This document shows, piece by piece, positions 1-6,778 of a stretch of 9,247 nucleotides of DNA. The DNA comes from an uncultured Eubacteriales bacterium (GTDB lineage: Bacteria; Bacillota; Clostridia; Oscillospirales; Oscillospiraceae). The notes below the pieces were generated by a model. That model was not told where the DNA came from, ran no database searches, and saw only the letters and a list, made by a program, of their open reading frames with translations. Each line of letters starts with the position of its first letter. The first letter of the stretch is position 1. The stretch lies in NCBI GenBank assembly GCA_900548615.1, contig URKW01000076.1, forward strand, positions 1 to 9,247, written 5' to 3'. The position numbers and the translations under genes were made by a program.

Positions 1-4
1 CGAC

Positions 5-40
5 TAAAACGCCAGCTCTCGCATAACGAGAACTGGCGTT
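5..40 (-). terminator. Rho-independent terminator for the leftward operon
   Basis: Inverted repeat with arms at 8-21 and 27-40: 13 of 14 pairs match (one mismatch, 16/32) around a 5-nt loop. On the minus strand the stem runs directly into a TTTT tract (9-6). It lies about 55 nt past the stop codon of the leftward gene ending at 96, so it probably ends the three-gene minus-strand operon. On the plus strand the following TTCTTT is a weaker tract, so some bidirectional action is possible. Confidence 0.7.
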
Positions 41-56
41 CTTTGACAGGCTGAAA

Positions 57-89
57 GGACGCTGTTCCGATGGAACAGCGTCCTTTTTT
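57..89 (+). terminator. Rho-independent terminator, plus strand
   Basis: Perfect 12-bp stem (GGACGCTGTTCC at 57-68, its complement at 72-83) with a 3-nt GAT loop, followed by six Ts at 84-89. It reads best as the terminator of a rightward gene lying left of the window. On the minus strand only three Ts follow (56-54), so it is a weaker signal for the leftward operon, which has another hairpin at 8-40. Confidence 0.8.
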
Positions 90-95
90 ATGTGC

Positions 96-581
96 TTAGT
101 CGAACCCAAACAACCCCATGATGCGGTGGTACAGATCCTTGTGCTCCTCGTACCAGTCCTTGCGCTCTTTCAACAGACGCTCCGCGTCGGCGTATTCCTC
201 CAGCGCCTGACTGGCCTCCAGATAGCCGCGGGTCAGCACCCGCATACGCTTGCTCATATACTGCATCAGGCTCATGATCTTGGCAGGCCGCTCCTGAAAG
301 TAGTGGCTGAAGCTCTCATGAGTGATCACCATACAGGCCGTTTTTTCCAGCGCCACGGCGGTGGCGTTCTGCGGACGGCTTTCCAGAAAGCCCACGATGC
401 CGAAAAAGCCGTCGGCCTCCACCTCGTTCAGCAGACGCTGGGTGGGCTTGTGGTAGTCCACGTACAGAGCCACCTGCCCCCACAGCACGTCAAAGATGGC
501 CGTTACATAGTCGCCCTGCTGGTAAATGACTTCGCCCTTTTTGAAGATTTTTTCTCCGGCTTCCGGATGGTTGGTTGTCAC
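96..581 (-). CDS. Cyclic-nucleotide-binding-domain protein lacking a DNA-binding domain
   Basis: 161 aa, starting at GTG 581 with AAAGGCGG about 8 nt upstream; no ATG gives a better start. Residues about 10-100 form a CRP/FNR-type cNMP-binding beta-roll: FKKGEVIYQQGD (13-24), a conserved glycine near G35, then FFGIVGF (59-65) and the phosphate-cassette region ESRPQNATAV (67-76). The rest (about 103-161) is charged and helical (SQALEEYADAERLLKERKDW). It contains no winged-helix or helix-turn-helix segment, which CRP/FNR regulators carry C-terminally over about 70 residues. In CRP the ligand contacts include a Glu after the first cassette Gly and an Arg before Ser/Thr. Here these positions look like I62 and N72, so cAMP binding of the usual kind is doubtful. 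It is the last gene of the three-gene minus-strand operon, 45 nt after the membrane protein gene. I infer a ligand or redox sensor acting through protein contacts. The domain call is firm; the function is unknown. Confidence 0.82.
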   Translation of the reverse strand: MTTNHPEAGEKIFKKGEVIYQQGDYVTAIFDVLWGQVALYVDYHKPTQRLLNEVEADGFFGIVGFLESRPQNATAVALEKTACMVITHESFSHYFQERPAKIMSLMQYMSKRMRVLTRGYLEASQALEEYADAERLLKERKDWYEEHKDLYHRIMGLFGFD

Positions 582-626
582 AGTTATCGCCGCCTTTCTG
601 CTATAGAATAATCGTTTAGAAATGAT

Positions 627-1046
627 TTAGAACATCTTATCCACGTAAGCGTTCAGCTTTTTCGCGTCGTAGCTGTCCTTATAGGTGGTCTTGAACCGCT
701 GCACCGTCAGGGAGTTGAACTGCAGCACCTTGCGGTACTTCATAATGCCCGCTGCCAGACCGAACAGGGCGCAGATAGGGCCGTAGGGCAGCATTTTCAC
801 GCACGTATAGGCCAGCGCCGCCACCACGATCACAGAGATGACCACGCCTGCGATCTGCTTTTTCGGCTGAAGCAGCTTCACTTCCTCGGCGCTGATGATC
901 CCCTCGTCGATCATGGCCTGGGCAAAGCGCTTCTGTACGCCGAACTGAGAGACTGCCGACAGTACGATGGGGGCCACCGCCAGAAATGAAAACAGCGTAA
1001 TGACCGCGTTCCAGAGAAAAATGCCAAATCCTTCCATATTTCCCAT
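627..1046 (-). CDS. Small membrane protein of unknown function
   Basis: 139 aa, ATG start at 1046 preceded by AAAGGAG with 8-9 nt spacing; a second in-frame ATG (residue 4) is possible but worse placed. Hydrophobic segments at about residues 10-32 and 65-86 are clear membrane helices, and a third is likely at about 88-102. Between the first two lies a soluble loop (about 33-64) with QKRFAQAMIDEGIISAEEV, reading as an amphipathic helical stretch. The C-terminal 37 residues are Lys/Tyr-rich (KYRKVLQF...KTTYKDSYDAKKL) and probably cytoplasmic. I do not recognise the family. It sits 37 nt downstream of the racemase-like gene and 45 nt upstream of the cNMP-binding-domain gene on the same strand, so the three are almost certainly co-transcribed. 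A membrane anchor or partner for the cNMP-domain protein is a speculative reading. Confidence 0.75.
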   Translation of the reverse strand: MGNMEGFGIFLWNAVITLFSFLAVAPIVLSAVSQFGVQKRFAQAMIDEGIISAEEVKLLQPKKQIAGVVISVIVVAALAYTCVKMLPYGPICALFGLAAGIMKYRKVLQFNSLTVQRFKTTYKDSYDAKKLNAYVDKMF

Positions 1047-1083
1047 AGTAAATACTCCTTTAGTTATTCAAAATTTGATTTTC

Positions 1084-2178
1084 TTACCGGATGAAGGCCT
1101 GCCGCACATCCTCACGGCCCGACAGGTACAGCAGATGGCTGTAGCGCAGGGCAAAGGACACCGTGTCACCTACCTGTAGGGAGCGGGGACAGTCGGTCAC
1201 GTCCAGAATGCAGTGGTCGGAGCTGCCGCCCACCACAGTGACGCCGCTGTCCAGCGGCGTCAGGCTCTCCAGCTCGCCCACGTCGGCCCGACCCAGCGCC
1301 AGCAGCGCACGGCGGCGGACGCCGTAATCCTCATACACCGGCTTGCGGCCGAAGGCGTCGATGCAGAACTCCCCCTGGGGATAGGTGGGCTTTTCCCGCA
1401 CCTCGATGACCTCTGCCGTCAGGGTGAAGGTGTCCTGCCGCAGATAGTCCATATCCTCGATATGCCACAGGTTGGGCAGGTCGTAGCCCAGAAGGATGTT
1501 TTCCCCAATGCGCAGGTGGTTGATCCCCTCCGGCATGGTGCCCCAGTGCACCAGCGTATAGGAGCTGGTGGCACCGCCGGAGACGATCTCCAGCTTGCGG
1601 CCGATGGCCTCCTCTACACGACGAGCCAGCGCGGTCAGCTGCCCCATCTTCTCCGGCGTGGGCTGGATGGAGCCGTAGCAGCTCAGGTTCACGCCGATAC
1701 CGGAAAGGTGCACGTGGGGCAGATCGCGTTCCACGTGGACGCAGGCGTCAACAAATTCGTCCTTATCCCAGAAGCCCTCCCGCAGATCGCCCAGATCGGC
1801 CATGACGATAACGCCGTGGGTCTTGTTCTGCCTGCGGCACTCCTGCTCCAGCGCGTCCAGCGTCGATCGGTCGCTTTGCAGCGACAGGTCGCACAGCGCC
1901 ACTGTGTCGGGAAGCTCCGTCAGTCCGGGAATGCGGATCAGCAGGAACGGGCCGTCCACGCCTGCGGCGCGGCAGCGTGCCACCTGCTCCAGACGGCTGG
2001 TGCCGATCTGCGCCGCGCCGTTCTGGCGCATGACCTGCGCCACCTGCGGCATGCCGCCGCAGCCCTTGATGATCCCGCAGACCTGAATGTTCTGCGCCCG
2101 GCAACGGGACAGGATCTCCTGTGCGTTATGGGTCAGCCTGTCCAGATGTACCTCCAGACAGGGATATTGCCGATTCAT
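1084..2178 (-). CDS. Alanine/ornithine racemase family PLP-dependent enzyme
   Basis: 364 aa, ATG at 2178 with GAGGTG about 7 nt upstream. The N-terminal half is the alanine-racemase-type TIM barrel that carries pyridoxal phosphate. ICGIIKG-like sequence at residues 34-39 places the Schiff-base lysine at K38. IGTSRLEQ (58-65), SGGATSS (200-206, probable cofactor-phosphate loop) and RIGENILLG (223-231) occur in family order. The rest is a shorter beta domain. Length and the whole-protein pattern resemble the ornithine racemase/YhfX branch rather than the cell-wall enzyme Alr, where the lysine motif is usually AVVKA(D/N)AYGHG. The likely reaction is racemisation (or another PLP reaction) of an amino acid in the cytoplasm; the substrate cannot be told from sequence. 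It is first in an operon with the membrane protein and the cNMP-domain protein. No ortA/ortB-type ornithine genes are near, so a role in ornithine fermentation is not supported here. Confidence 0.85.
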   Translation of the reverse strand: MNRQYPCLEVHLDRLTHNAQEILSRCRAQNIQVCGIIKGCGGMPQVAQVMRQNGAAQIGTSRLEQVARCRAAGVDGPFLLIRIPGLTELPDTVALCDLSLQSDRSTLDALEQECRRQNKTHGVIVMADLGDLREGFWDKDEFVDACVHVERDLPHVHLSGIGVNLSCYGSIQPTPEKMGQLTALARRVEEAIGRKLEIVSGGATSSYTLVHWGTMPEGINHLRIGENILLGYDLPNLWHIEDMDYLRQDTFTLTAEVIEVREKPTYPQGEFCIDAFGRKPVYEDYGVRRRALLALGRADVGELESLTPLDSGVTVVGGSSDHCILDVTDCPRSLQVGDTVSFALRYSHLLYLSGREDVRQAFIR

Positions 2179-2209
2179 GGTTTCACCTCATTTTTAGTCA
2201 GTACACATT

Positions 2210-2238
2210 AGTATATCATACCTTATCCAATAAAGCCA
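2210..2238 (-). promoter_or_regulatory. Probable extended -10 promoter of the racemase operon
   Basis: Read on the minus strand, TGATATACT (2218-2210) forms an extended -10 element: TG, one base, then TATACT. At 17-bp spacing the -35 position reads TGGCTT (2238-2233), which is weak, as is common for extended -10 promoters. Transcription would begin near 2203, about 25 nt before the ATG at 2178. An overlapping TATGAT (2220-2215) is an alternative -10 without a good -35. Confidence 0.45.
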
Positions 2239-2266
2239 CCCTATTTTTTCCCGCGGACGAAAAGTC

Positions 2267-2295
2267 TTGCAAAAACTTGTCCTATTGCCTATAAT
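2267..2295 (+). promoter_or_regulatory. Sigma-A-type promoter of the DHHW lipoprotein gene
   Basis: TTGCAA (2267-2272), a 17-bp spacer, then a perfect TATAAT (2290-2295). Start of transcription is expected near 2302, giving a leader of about 40 nt to the ATG at 2343. An imperfect inverted repeat surrounds the -35 (GGAC at 2255-2258 and AAGT at 2262-2265 facing ACTT at 2275-2278 and GTCC at 2279-2282). It could be an operator, but it has only 8 pairs and is interrupted. Confidence 0.75.
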
Positions 2296-2342
2296 CATCA
2301 CATAGTAATAGAGACAGACCCCCATGAGAAAGGAAGCGTTCC

Positions 2343-3683
2343 ATGAAAAAGATCATATGTTTGGCAGCGGCGCTGCTTTTGCTGGCGCTGGCGCTGACCG
2401 GCTGCCACAAGCACGTGTCCGCCGCGCCCGCTACCTGTACCGAGCCGGAGATTTGCACCGAGTGCGGCAAGGTGATGGCTGAGGCGCTGGGTCACGACCC
2501 CGGCCCCGAGGCCACCTGCGCCGCGCCCCAGACCTGCCGGCGGTGCGGTATTGAGCTGTCGCCCCAGCTGCCCCACACTTCTGCCGGCCCTGCCACCTGC
2601 ACGGAGGCCGAGGTCTGTGCGGTGTGCGGCGCGGTCATCAGCCCTGCGCTGGGTCACACGGTAGGGGAGGACGGCGTGTGCACTACCTGCGGACAGCAGG
2701 TGGTTCCGGCCGGACAGCGGTACATCGCACCCGGTAAGGGCAGCGCTGTTTCCTCCGACAACGCCTCTGCCGTCACGGCGGAGACGGCCAGCGACGGCCA
2801 CTATCACAACAACATCGCCGCCTATTATGCCAACGCGGTGCTGGTGTGCGGTGACTACGGCGTGGAGTATTTCGACCCCGACCCCACCGGCTCCAGCGCC
2901 TATGCCGAAACGGTGAACAAGTTTGCCGCCAAGTACCCCAACATCCACGTGACCTGCCTGCTGACGCCAAAGTGCTGCGCCTATCATTCTCCGGCAGACT
3001 ATGACGATCCCCATGACAACATCGCCAGCTTCATCAAGTCTACCTACGGCATGATGGACAGCTCTGTCACCACTGTGGACTGCATGGGCCTGATGGATCA
3101 GCACGCCGGAGAGTACATGTTCTACCGCACCGACCACCATTGGACCAGTCTGGGCGCCTACTATGCCTCGGTGGCCTACTGTCAGGCCAACGGCCTGACG
3201 CCCTGGACGCTGGACAGCTATGACACGGTGGTGCGCACCGGCTACACCGGTTCTCTGCACATGTACGGCAATCATCCTGCCGAGCTGACAGCCAACCCGG
3301 ATTACTCTGTGGCCCGTTTCCCTCATGTGGGCTATTCCATGGTGTACTATCGGGACGGCGTGCAGTATAACGGCCAGGCGGTCAACGGCAGCGTCAGCGA
3401 CTATGCCGGGATGTTCCTGTGCGGCGATCAGCCCCTGACGGTCATCACCACCGACAATAAGAACGGCAAAACCCTGCTGGTATTCAAGGAGTCCTACGGC
3501 AACGCCTTCGTCCCCTATATGATCGACTACTACGAGCGGATCGTGGTGGTGGATATCCGGGAGGATGTGGGCAGCGTCAGCGGCATTATCTCCCAGTACG
3601 GCGTCACCGACGCCCTCATTATCAACAACTGTCAGGCTGCCACCAGCCTGCGGAGCAATCTGGAGAGCCGGGCGCTTTCATAA
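2343..3683 (+). CDS. Lipoprotein with Cys/His repeats and a DHHW (AlgX/SGNH-like) domain
   Basis: 446 aa; ATG at 2343 with AAAGGAAG about 7 nt upstream. Residues 1-20 are a lipoprotein signal ending in lipobox LTGC, so C21 would be lipidated and the protein anchored outside the membrane. Residues 24-117 hold regular Cys/His repeats (separate entry), then a Ser/Ala-rich linker to about 135. The rest is a DHHW-family domain: FYRTDHHWTSLGAYY contains D264-H265-H266-W267, and a later block reads LVFKESYGNAF with S384. By comparison with AlgX/AlgJ-type SGNH proteins, D264, H266 and S384 would be the triad. That is an inference, since DHHW proteins are largely uncharacterised. Family members are thought to act on surface polysaccharide, often beside an MBOAT acyltransferase; no MBOAT is present here. 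The gene has its own promoter and terminator. Identification of the DHHW domain is confident; the activity is not. Confidence 0.85.
   Translation: MKKIICLAAALLLLALALTGCHKHVSAAPATCTEPEICTECGKVMAEALGHDPGPEATCAAPQTCRRCGIELSPQLPHTSAGPATCTEAEVCAVCGAVISPALGHTVGEDGVCTTCGQQVVPAGQRYIAPGKGSAVSSDNASAVTAETASDGHYHNNIAAYYANAVLVCGDYGVEYFDPDPTGSSAYAETVNKFAAKYPNIHVTCLLTPKCCAYHSPADYDDPHDNIASFIKSTYGMMDSSVTTVDCMGLMDQHAGEYMFYRTDHHWTSLGAYYASVAYCQANGLTPWTLDSYDTVVRTGYTGSLHMYGNHPAELTANPDYSVARFPHVGYSMVYYRDGVQYNGQAVNGSVSDYAGMFLCGDQPLTVITTDNKNGKTLLVFKESYGNAFVPYMIDYYERIVVVDIREDVGSVSGIISQYGVTDALIINNCQAATSLRSNLESRALS
2412..2693 (+). repeat. 27-residue (81-bp) Cys/His repeats within the lipoprotein
   Basis: Three and a part in-frame repeats with exact 27-residue period. 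Histidines fall at 24, 51, 78 and 105. Cysteines fall at 32/38/41, 59/65/68 and 86/92/95, and the shortened last unit keeps 113/116. Each unit reads H-x7-C-x5-C-x2-C-G-x8, with ATC starting the Cys part and PALGH or a similar motif ending it. Similar Cys-rich LGH repeats occur in exported proteins of gut Firmicutes. Their spacing suggests small metal-binding or disulphide knuckles, which is not proven. Confidence 0.85.
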
Positions 3684-3693
3684 ACCCTGTGCA

Positions 3694-3727
3694 AAAAAAT
3701 GGCCACCCTTTCGGGTGGCCATTTTTT
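3694..3727. terminator. Bidirectional Rho-independent terminator
   Basis: Stem of ATGGCCACCC-type sequence with arms at 3694-3708 and 3713-3727 and a 4-nt loop. The GC core is flanked by an A-run (3693-3699) and a T-run (3722-3727), so either strand gives a hairpin followed by at least six Us. It lies 10 nt after the lipoprotein stop (3683) and 19 nt past the ygfK stop (3746), so it ends both converging transcripts. Confidence 0.93.
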
Positions 3728-3745
3728 ATGCAATTGTGATACCTC

Positions 3746-6700
3746 TTACGCGAACAGGTAGCTGTACTTGTCACGCATGGTGACGATCAGCGTCTCCAGA
3801 TCGGCGGGCAGGCCGTTCTTGGCGTCGCTCAGGTCGTAGTCCTTGGGCTCACCGAAGGTACGGACGCGCACCTTGTCGCCGCCCAGGAACAGAACGCCTG
3901 CGTTGTGGGAATCCACCATGTCCTCAGCGGTCTGGAACAGGGTGAACTTGTCGTGACAGGGCTCGGAGGAGTAGGGGCAGAACTGGGTGCAGTTGCCGCA
4001 CTCGTTGCACATCTTGTCCACGTGGACGATCTGGTGCTTGCCGTCGGCCATGGCGATGGCCACGTTGGCGCGGTTGGGGCAGGAATCCACGCAGTTCTCG
4101 CACACGGTTTTGCACTGCAGGCAGCGCTGGCCCTCATGGCAGGGATATTCCGCCATCTTCAGGGTGCCCTTCTTGGCGGCGGCGTCCGCGATGGTGACGT
4201 AGGCCTGCGCGGGGATCTCGTAGGTGTGGGGCGCACCGATGACCTCAGCGGCGAAAGCGGCGGCGTCGGCAATGCCCTCCACCACAGTGGCGGGACCACG
4301 GGTGGCATCGCCTGCGGCGTACACGCCCTCGATGTTGGTCTTGAAGGCGGGACGGCCCTTCTTGTCCAGCTCGATGCCGTTGGCGGTCATGAGAGCGTCG
4401 TCCACCTGCTCGCCCACGGCGGAGATCACCAGATCGCAGGGGATCTCAAAGAACTCACCGCTGCCCACGGGGCTGCGGCGGCCGGAAGCATCAGCCTCAC
4501 CCAGCACCATTTTTTCGCACGTCAGCACGCCGTCGGCCTGCTTCACGGGAGCGGCCAGCTCGGCGAAGGTCACGCCGTCAGCCAGCGCCAGCGCCAGCTC
4601 ATGCTCGTCGGCGGGCATGTACTTGCGGGTGCGGCGATAGACCAGCGTCACGTTCTTGGCGCCGCTGCGCTTGGCAAGACGGGCCGCATCCATGGCGGTG
4701 TTGCCGCCGCCGATCACGGCGATATTACCGGCCACGGAGATGTTGCCGGCCTTCACGCCCTTCATCCACTGGATGGCGCCGGCCACGTCGCCTGCGATGT
4801 CCAGCTTGCCGGGCTTCCAGGCGCCAACGGCGAACAGAATGTGGGTGTAGCCCTGCTTCTTCAGCTCGTCCACAGAGGGAGCGGGTGCGCCGCACTTGAC
4901 CTCAACGCCGTACTTCTCCATCATGGCGATATCCTTGGCGATGGTCTCGTTGGCGATACGGAAGCTGGGAATCACGTGACGGGGTACGCCGCCCAGCTCC
5001 TTTTCACGCTCGAAGATCGTCACGGCGATACCGGCGCGGGCCAGGAAGTTGGCGGCAGCAATACCGGTGGGGCCGCCGCCGATGATGGCGGCCTTCTTGC
5101 CGGAGATCTTCTCGGTGGGACGGATGTTGGCCATGACGGCGCTGTAGCCGTTCTTGGCGGCCACCAGCTTGGCGTCACGGATGTGGACGGACTCCTCGTA
5201 GAAGTTGCGGCTGCACTTGTTCTGGCAGCGGTGGGCGCAGATGGTGCCGGTCAGGAAGGGCAGGGGATTCTTCTCGGTGATAAGCTTCAGCGCCGGGCCG
5301 TACAGGCCCTTGTTCACCAGCTCCAGATACTCGGGAATGTCCTGTGCGATGGGGCAGCCGCCCTTACAGGGTGCGCTGAAGCAGTCGATCCAGGGCACGT
5401 TCTTCTCGCTCTTGCGGCTGGGCAGGGGCTTGATGGGCTTCACGTGGTGCACGTCGGTGTGGCTGGCGGTGGACATTTCGCAGATGGCCTGGGTATCGGT
5501 GCCGCAGAAGGGCTTATAGGTCATGTGCTCCACCTTTTCCACCATCTGCAGCAGGCGGTTGTATCCGCCGGGCTTCAGGATGGTGGTGGCCACGGTGATG
5601 GGCCAGATACCTGCGGCAAACAGCTTGTCGCAGTTGAAGTACTCGGCGCCGCCGGCGAAGGAGATGCGCATCTTGCCCTGGAACTGGCGGGAAATGCGAT
5701 GGCACATCTCGATGGTCAGGGGGAACAGGGAGCGGCCGGACATGTACATCTCGTCGTTGGGCAGCTCGCCGCGGGTGGTGTCGACGGGGAAGGTGTTGGA
5801 CAGCTTCAGGCCGAACTCCAGACCCTTACTGTCGGCCAGCGCCTGCAGACGCTCGAACATGGGAACGGCGTCAGCCCACTGGAGATCCTCGTTGAAGTGG
5901 TGCTCGTCGAACACGATGTAGTCATAGCCCATGCTGTCCAGCGTGCGGCGTGCGGTCTCGTAGCCCAGAATGGTGGGGTTGCACTTTACGAAGGTGTGCA
6001 GCTGCTTCTCGGTAATGAGGTAGCTGGCAATGCGCTCAATCTCGTCAGGAGGGCAGCCGTGGAGGGTGGAAACGGTGACGCTGCGGCTAACGCGGGGGTC
6101 AATGGCGTCGATGTAGGCGCGCTCCTCGGGGAACAGCTCCTTCAGAACGGCCTTGCACTCGCCGAAGATGGCGGTCTTGTTGGCGTCCTTCATGCCCTCG
6201 ATATAGGTGTTGACCTTGTCGCCCTTGATGCCTTCCAGATCGTAGCCCACGGACATGTTGAATACGAAGCCGTTGGGATCGCCCAGACCGTACACCTTGC
6301 TGAGCACCTTCAGGGCGCACCAGGCCTTGATGTACTCGTCCATTGCCTGGGGAATGGTCAGCTCGGTGGACCACTCCTGGTTGTAGCCCTCGTCATTGGC
6401 CAGAATGCAGGGACGGGGCACACAGGCGGCCAGATCGGCGCCGTCCATCTTCTGAACGGTCTTGACCTCGAAGAACCGGGCGCCTGCCATGTAGGCGGCG
6501 ATGATGTTCTGGGCCAGCTGGCTGTTGGGGCCTGCGGCGGGGCCGAAGGGAGTTTCAATGCGCTCGCCGAAAATGGGCAGGGATTTGCCGGTGGCGTGGT
6601 AAGCCTTGCGCACACCAAAAATTTCGCCGCAGTTGGCGTATTCCGTGACCACCCAGTTCATCAGAGACTTGAACGGGATGGGATACATTTTTTCAGACAT
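3746..6700 (-). CDS. ygfK: YgfK-type FAD/Fe-S oxidoreductase (annotated as putative selenate reductase subunit)
   Basis: 984 aa (E. coli YgfK is slightly over 1000); ATG at 6700 with AAGGAGG 7 nt upstream. Domain order: (a) residues about 1-420, a dihydroorotate-dehydrogenase-like TIM barrel, with TPFGPAAGP (50-58), FEVKTVQ (77-83) and STLHGCPPDE around C216; (b) about 437-510, a dihydropyrimidine-dehydrogenase/GltD-type Fe-S region (C440, C445, C449, then a second Cys group ICAHRCQNKC); (c) an FAD Rossmann site GGGPTG (541-546); (d) an NAD(P)H site GGGNTA (664-669), and near the FAD domain's end a YAAGDATRGP motif; (e) a C-terminal two-cluster ferredoxin, with cysteines 860/863/867/870/874 and 898/901/904/908. 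It should carry electrons between NAD(P)H and a heterocyclic substrate in the cytoplasm. The selenate label is historical. In enterobacteria and gut anaerobes ygfK lies in purine/uric acid degradation clusters, so a reductive purine-ring step is the better inference. It is the second gene of the ssnA operon, 78 nt downstream. Confidence 0.92.
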   Translation of the reverse strand: MSEKMYPIPFKSLMNWVVTEYANCGEIFGVRKAYHATGKSLPIFGERIETPFGPAAGPNSQLAQNIIAAYMAGARFFEVKTVQKMDGADLAACVPRPCILANDEGYNQEWSTELTIPQAMDEYIKAWCALKVLSKVYGLGDPNGFVFNMSVGYDLEGIKGDKVNTYIEGMKDANKTAIFGECKAVLKELFPEERAYIDAIDPRVSRSVTVSTLHGCPPDEIERIASYLITEKQLHTFVKCNPTILGYETARRTLDSMGYDYIVFDEHHFNEDLQWADAVPMFERLQALADSKGLEFGLKLSNTFPVDTTRGELPNDEMYMSGRSLFPLTIEMCHRISRQFQGKMRISFAGGAEYFNCDKLFAAGIWPITVATTILKPGGYNRLLQMVEKVEHMTYKPFCGTDTQAICEMSTASHTDVHHVKPIKPLPSRKSEKNVPWIDCFSAPCKGGCPIAQDIPEYLELVNKGLYGPALKLITEKNPLPFLTGTICAHRCQNKCSRNFYEESVHIRDAKLVAAKNGYSAVMANIRPTEKISGKKAAIIGGGPTGIAAANFLARAGIAVTIFEREKELGGVPRHVIPSFRIANETIAKDIAMMEKYGVEVKCGAPAPSVDELKKQGYTHILFAVGAWKPGKLDIAGDVAGAIQWMKGVKAGNISVAGNIAVIGGGNTAMDAARLAKRSGAKNVTLVYRRTRKYMPADEHELALALADGVTFAELAAPVKQADGVLTCEKMVLGEADASGRRSPVGSGEFFEIPCDLVISAVGEQVDDALMTANGIELDKKGRPAFKTNIEGVYAAGDATRGPATVVEGIADAAAFAAEVIGAPHTYEIPAQAYVTIADAAAKKGTLKMAEYPCHEGQRCLQCKTVCENCVDSCPNRANVAIAMADGKHQIVHVDKMCNECGNCTQFCPYSSEPCHDKFTLFQTAEDMVDSHNAGVLFLGGDKVRVRTFGEPKDYDLSDAKNGLPADLETLIVTMRDKYSYLFA

Positions 6701-6737
6701 GGGATGTCCTCCTTGTCGTGAGATTGTGTTATTTTGT

Positions 6738-6767
6738 GTAGGGGCGGACAGAGTCGTCTGCCCCTAC
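6738..6767. repeat. Palindromic intergenic repeat between ssnA and ygfK
   Basis: Arms GTAGGGGCGGAC (6738-6749) and GTCTGCCCCTAC (6756-6767) give 12 pairs, including one G-T, around a 6-nt loop. No T-tract follows on either strand, so it is not a normal intrinsic terminator. GTAGGGGC-type palindromes are, from memory, a common dispersed intergenic repeat in GC-rich gut Clostridia. In the ssnA-ygfK transcript it would form a stable hairpin that could protect the upstream mRNA end or lower ygfK expression relative to ssnA. Confidence 0.7.
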
Positions 6768-6778
6768 AGGTGGGTATA

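Noticed and set aside
1213..2211. 332-codon open frame on the plus strand opposite the racemase gene
   Set aside because: Codon-aligned antisense shadow of a gene with a clear family match, start and ribosome binding site; no family features.
2412..2693. CRISPR or tandem DNA repeat array
   Set aside because: The 81-bp period is conserved at protein level (Cys/His spacing) but the DNA copies are diverged; there are no identical repeats with unique spacers.
2298..3326. 342-codon minus-strand frame opposite the lipoprotein gene
   Set aside because: Codon-aligned antisense shadow; the lipoprotein has a signal peptide, repeats, a DHHW domain, promoter and terminator, and the shadow has none.
3746..6700. 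Selenocysteine (in-frame TGA) in the putative selenate reductase gene
   Set aside because: The frame is uninterrupted from ATG to stop, so there is no recoded TGA inside it, and the cysteine motifs are encoded by ordinary TGC/TGT codons. The selenate name is historical.
3905..6721. 938-codon open frame on the plus strand opposite ygfK
   Set aside because: It is codon-aligned antisense to ygfK. Its openness only reflects the absence of TTA, CTA and TCA codons in a GC-rich gene. The translation is low-complexity (Gly/His/Val/Leu-rich) with no recognisable domain.
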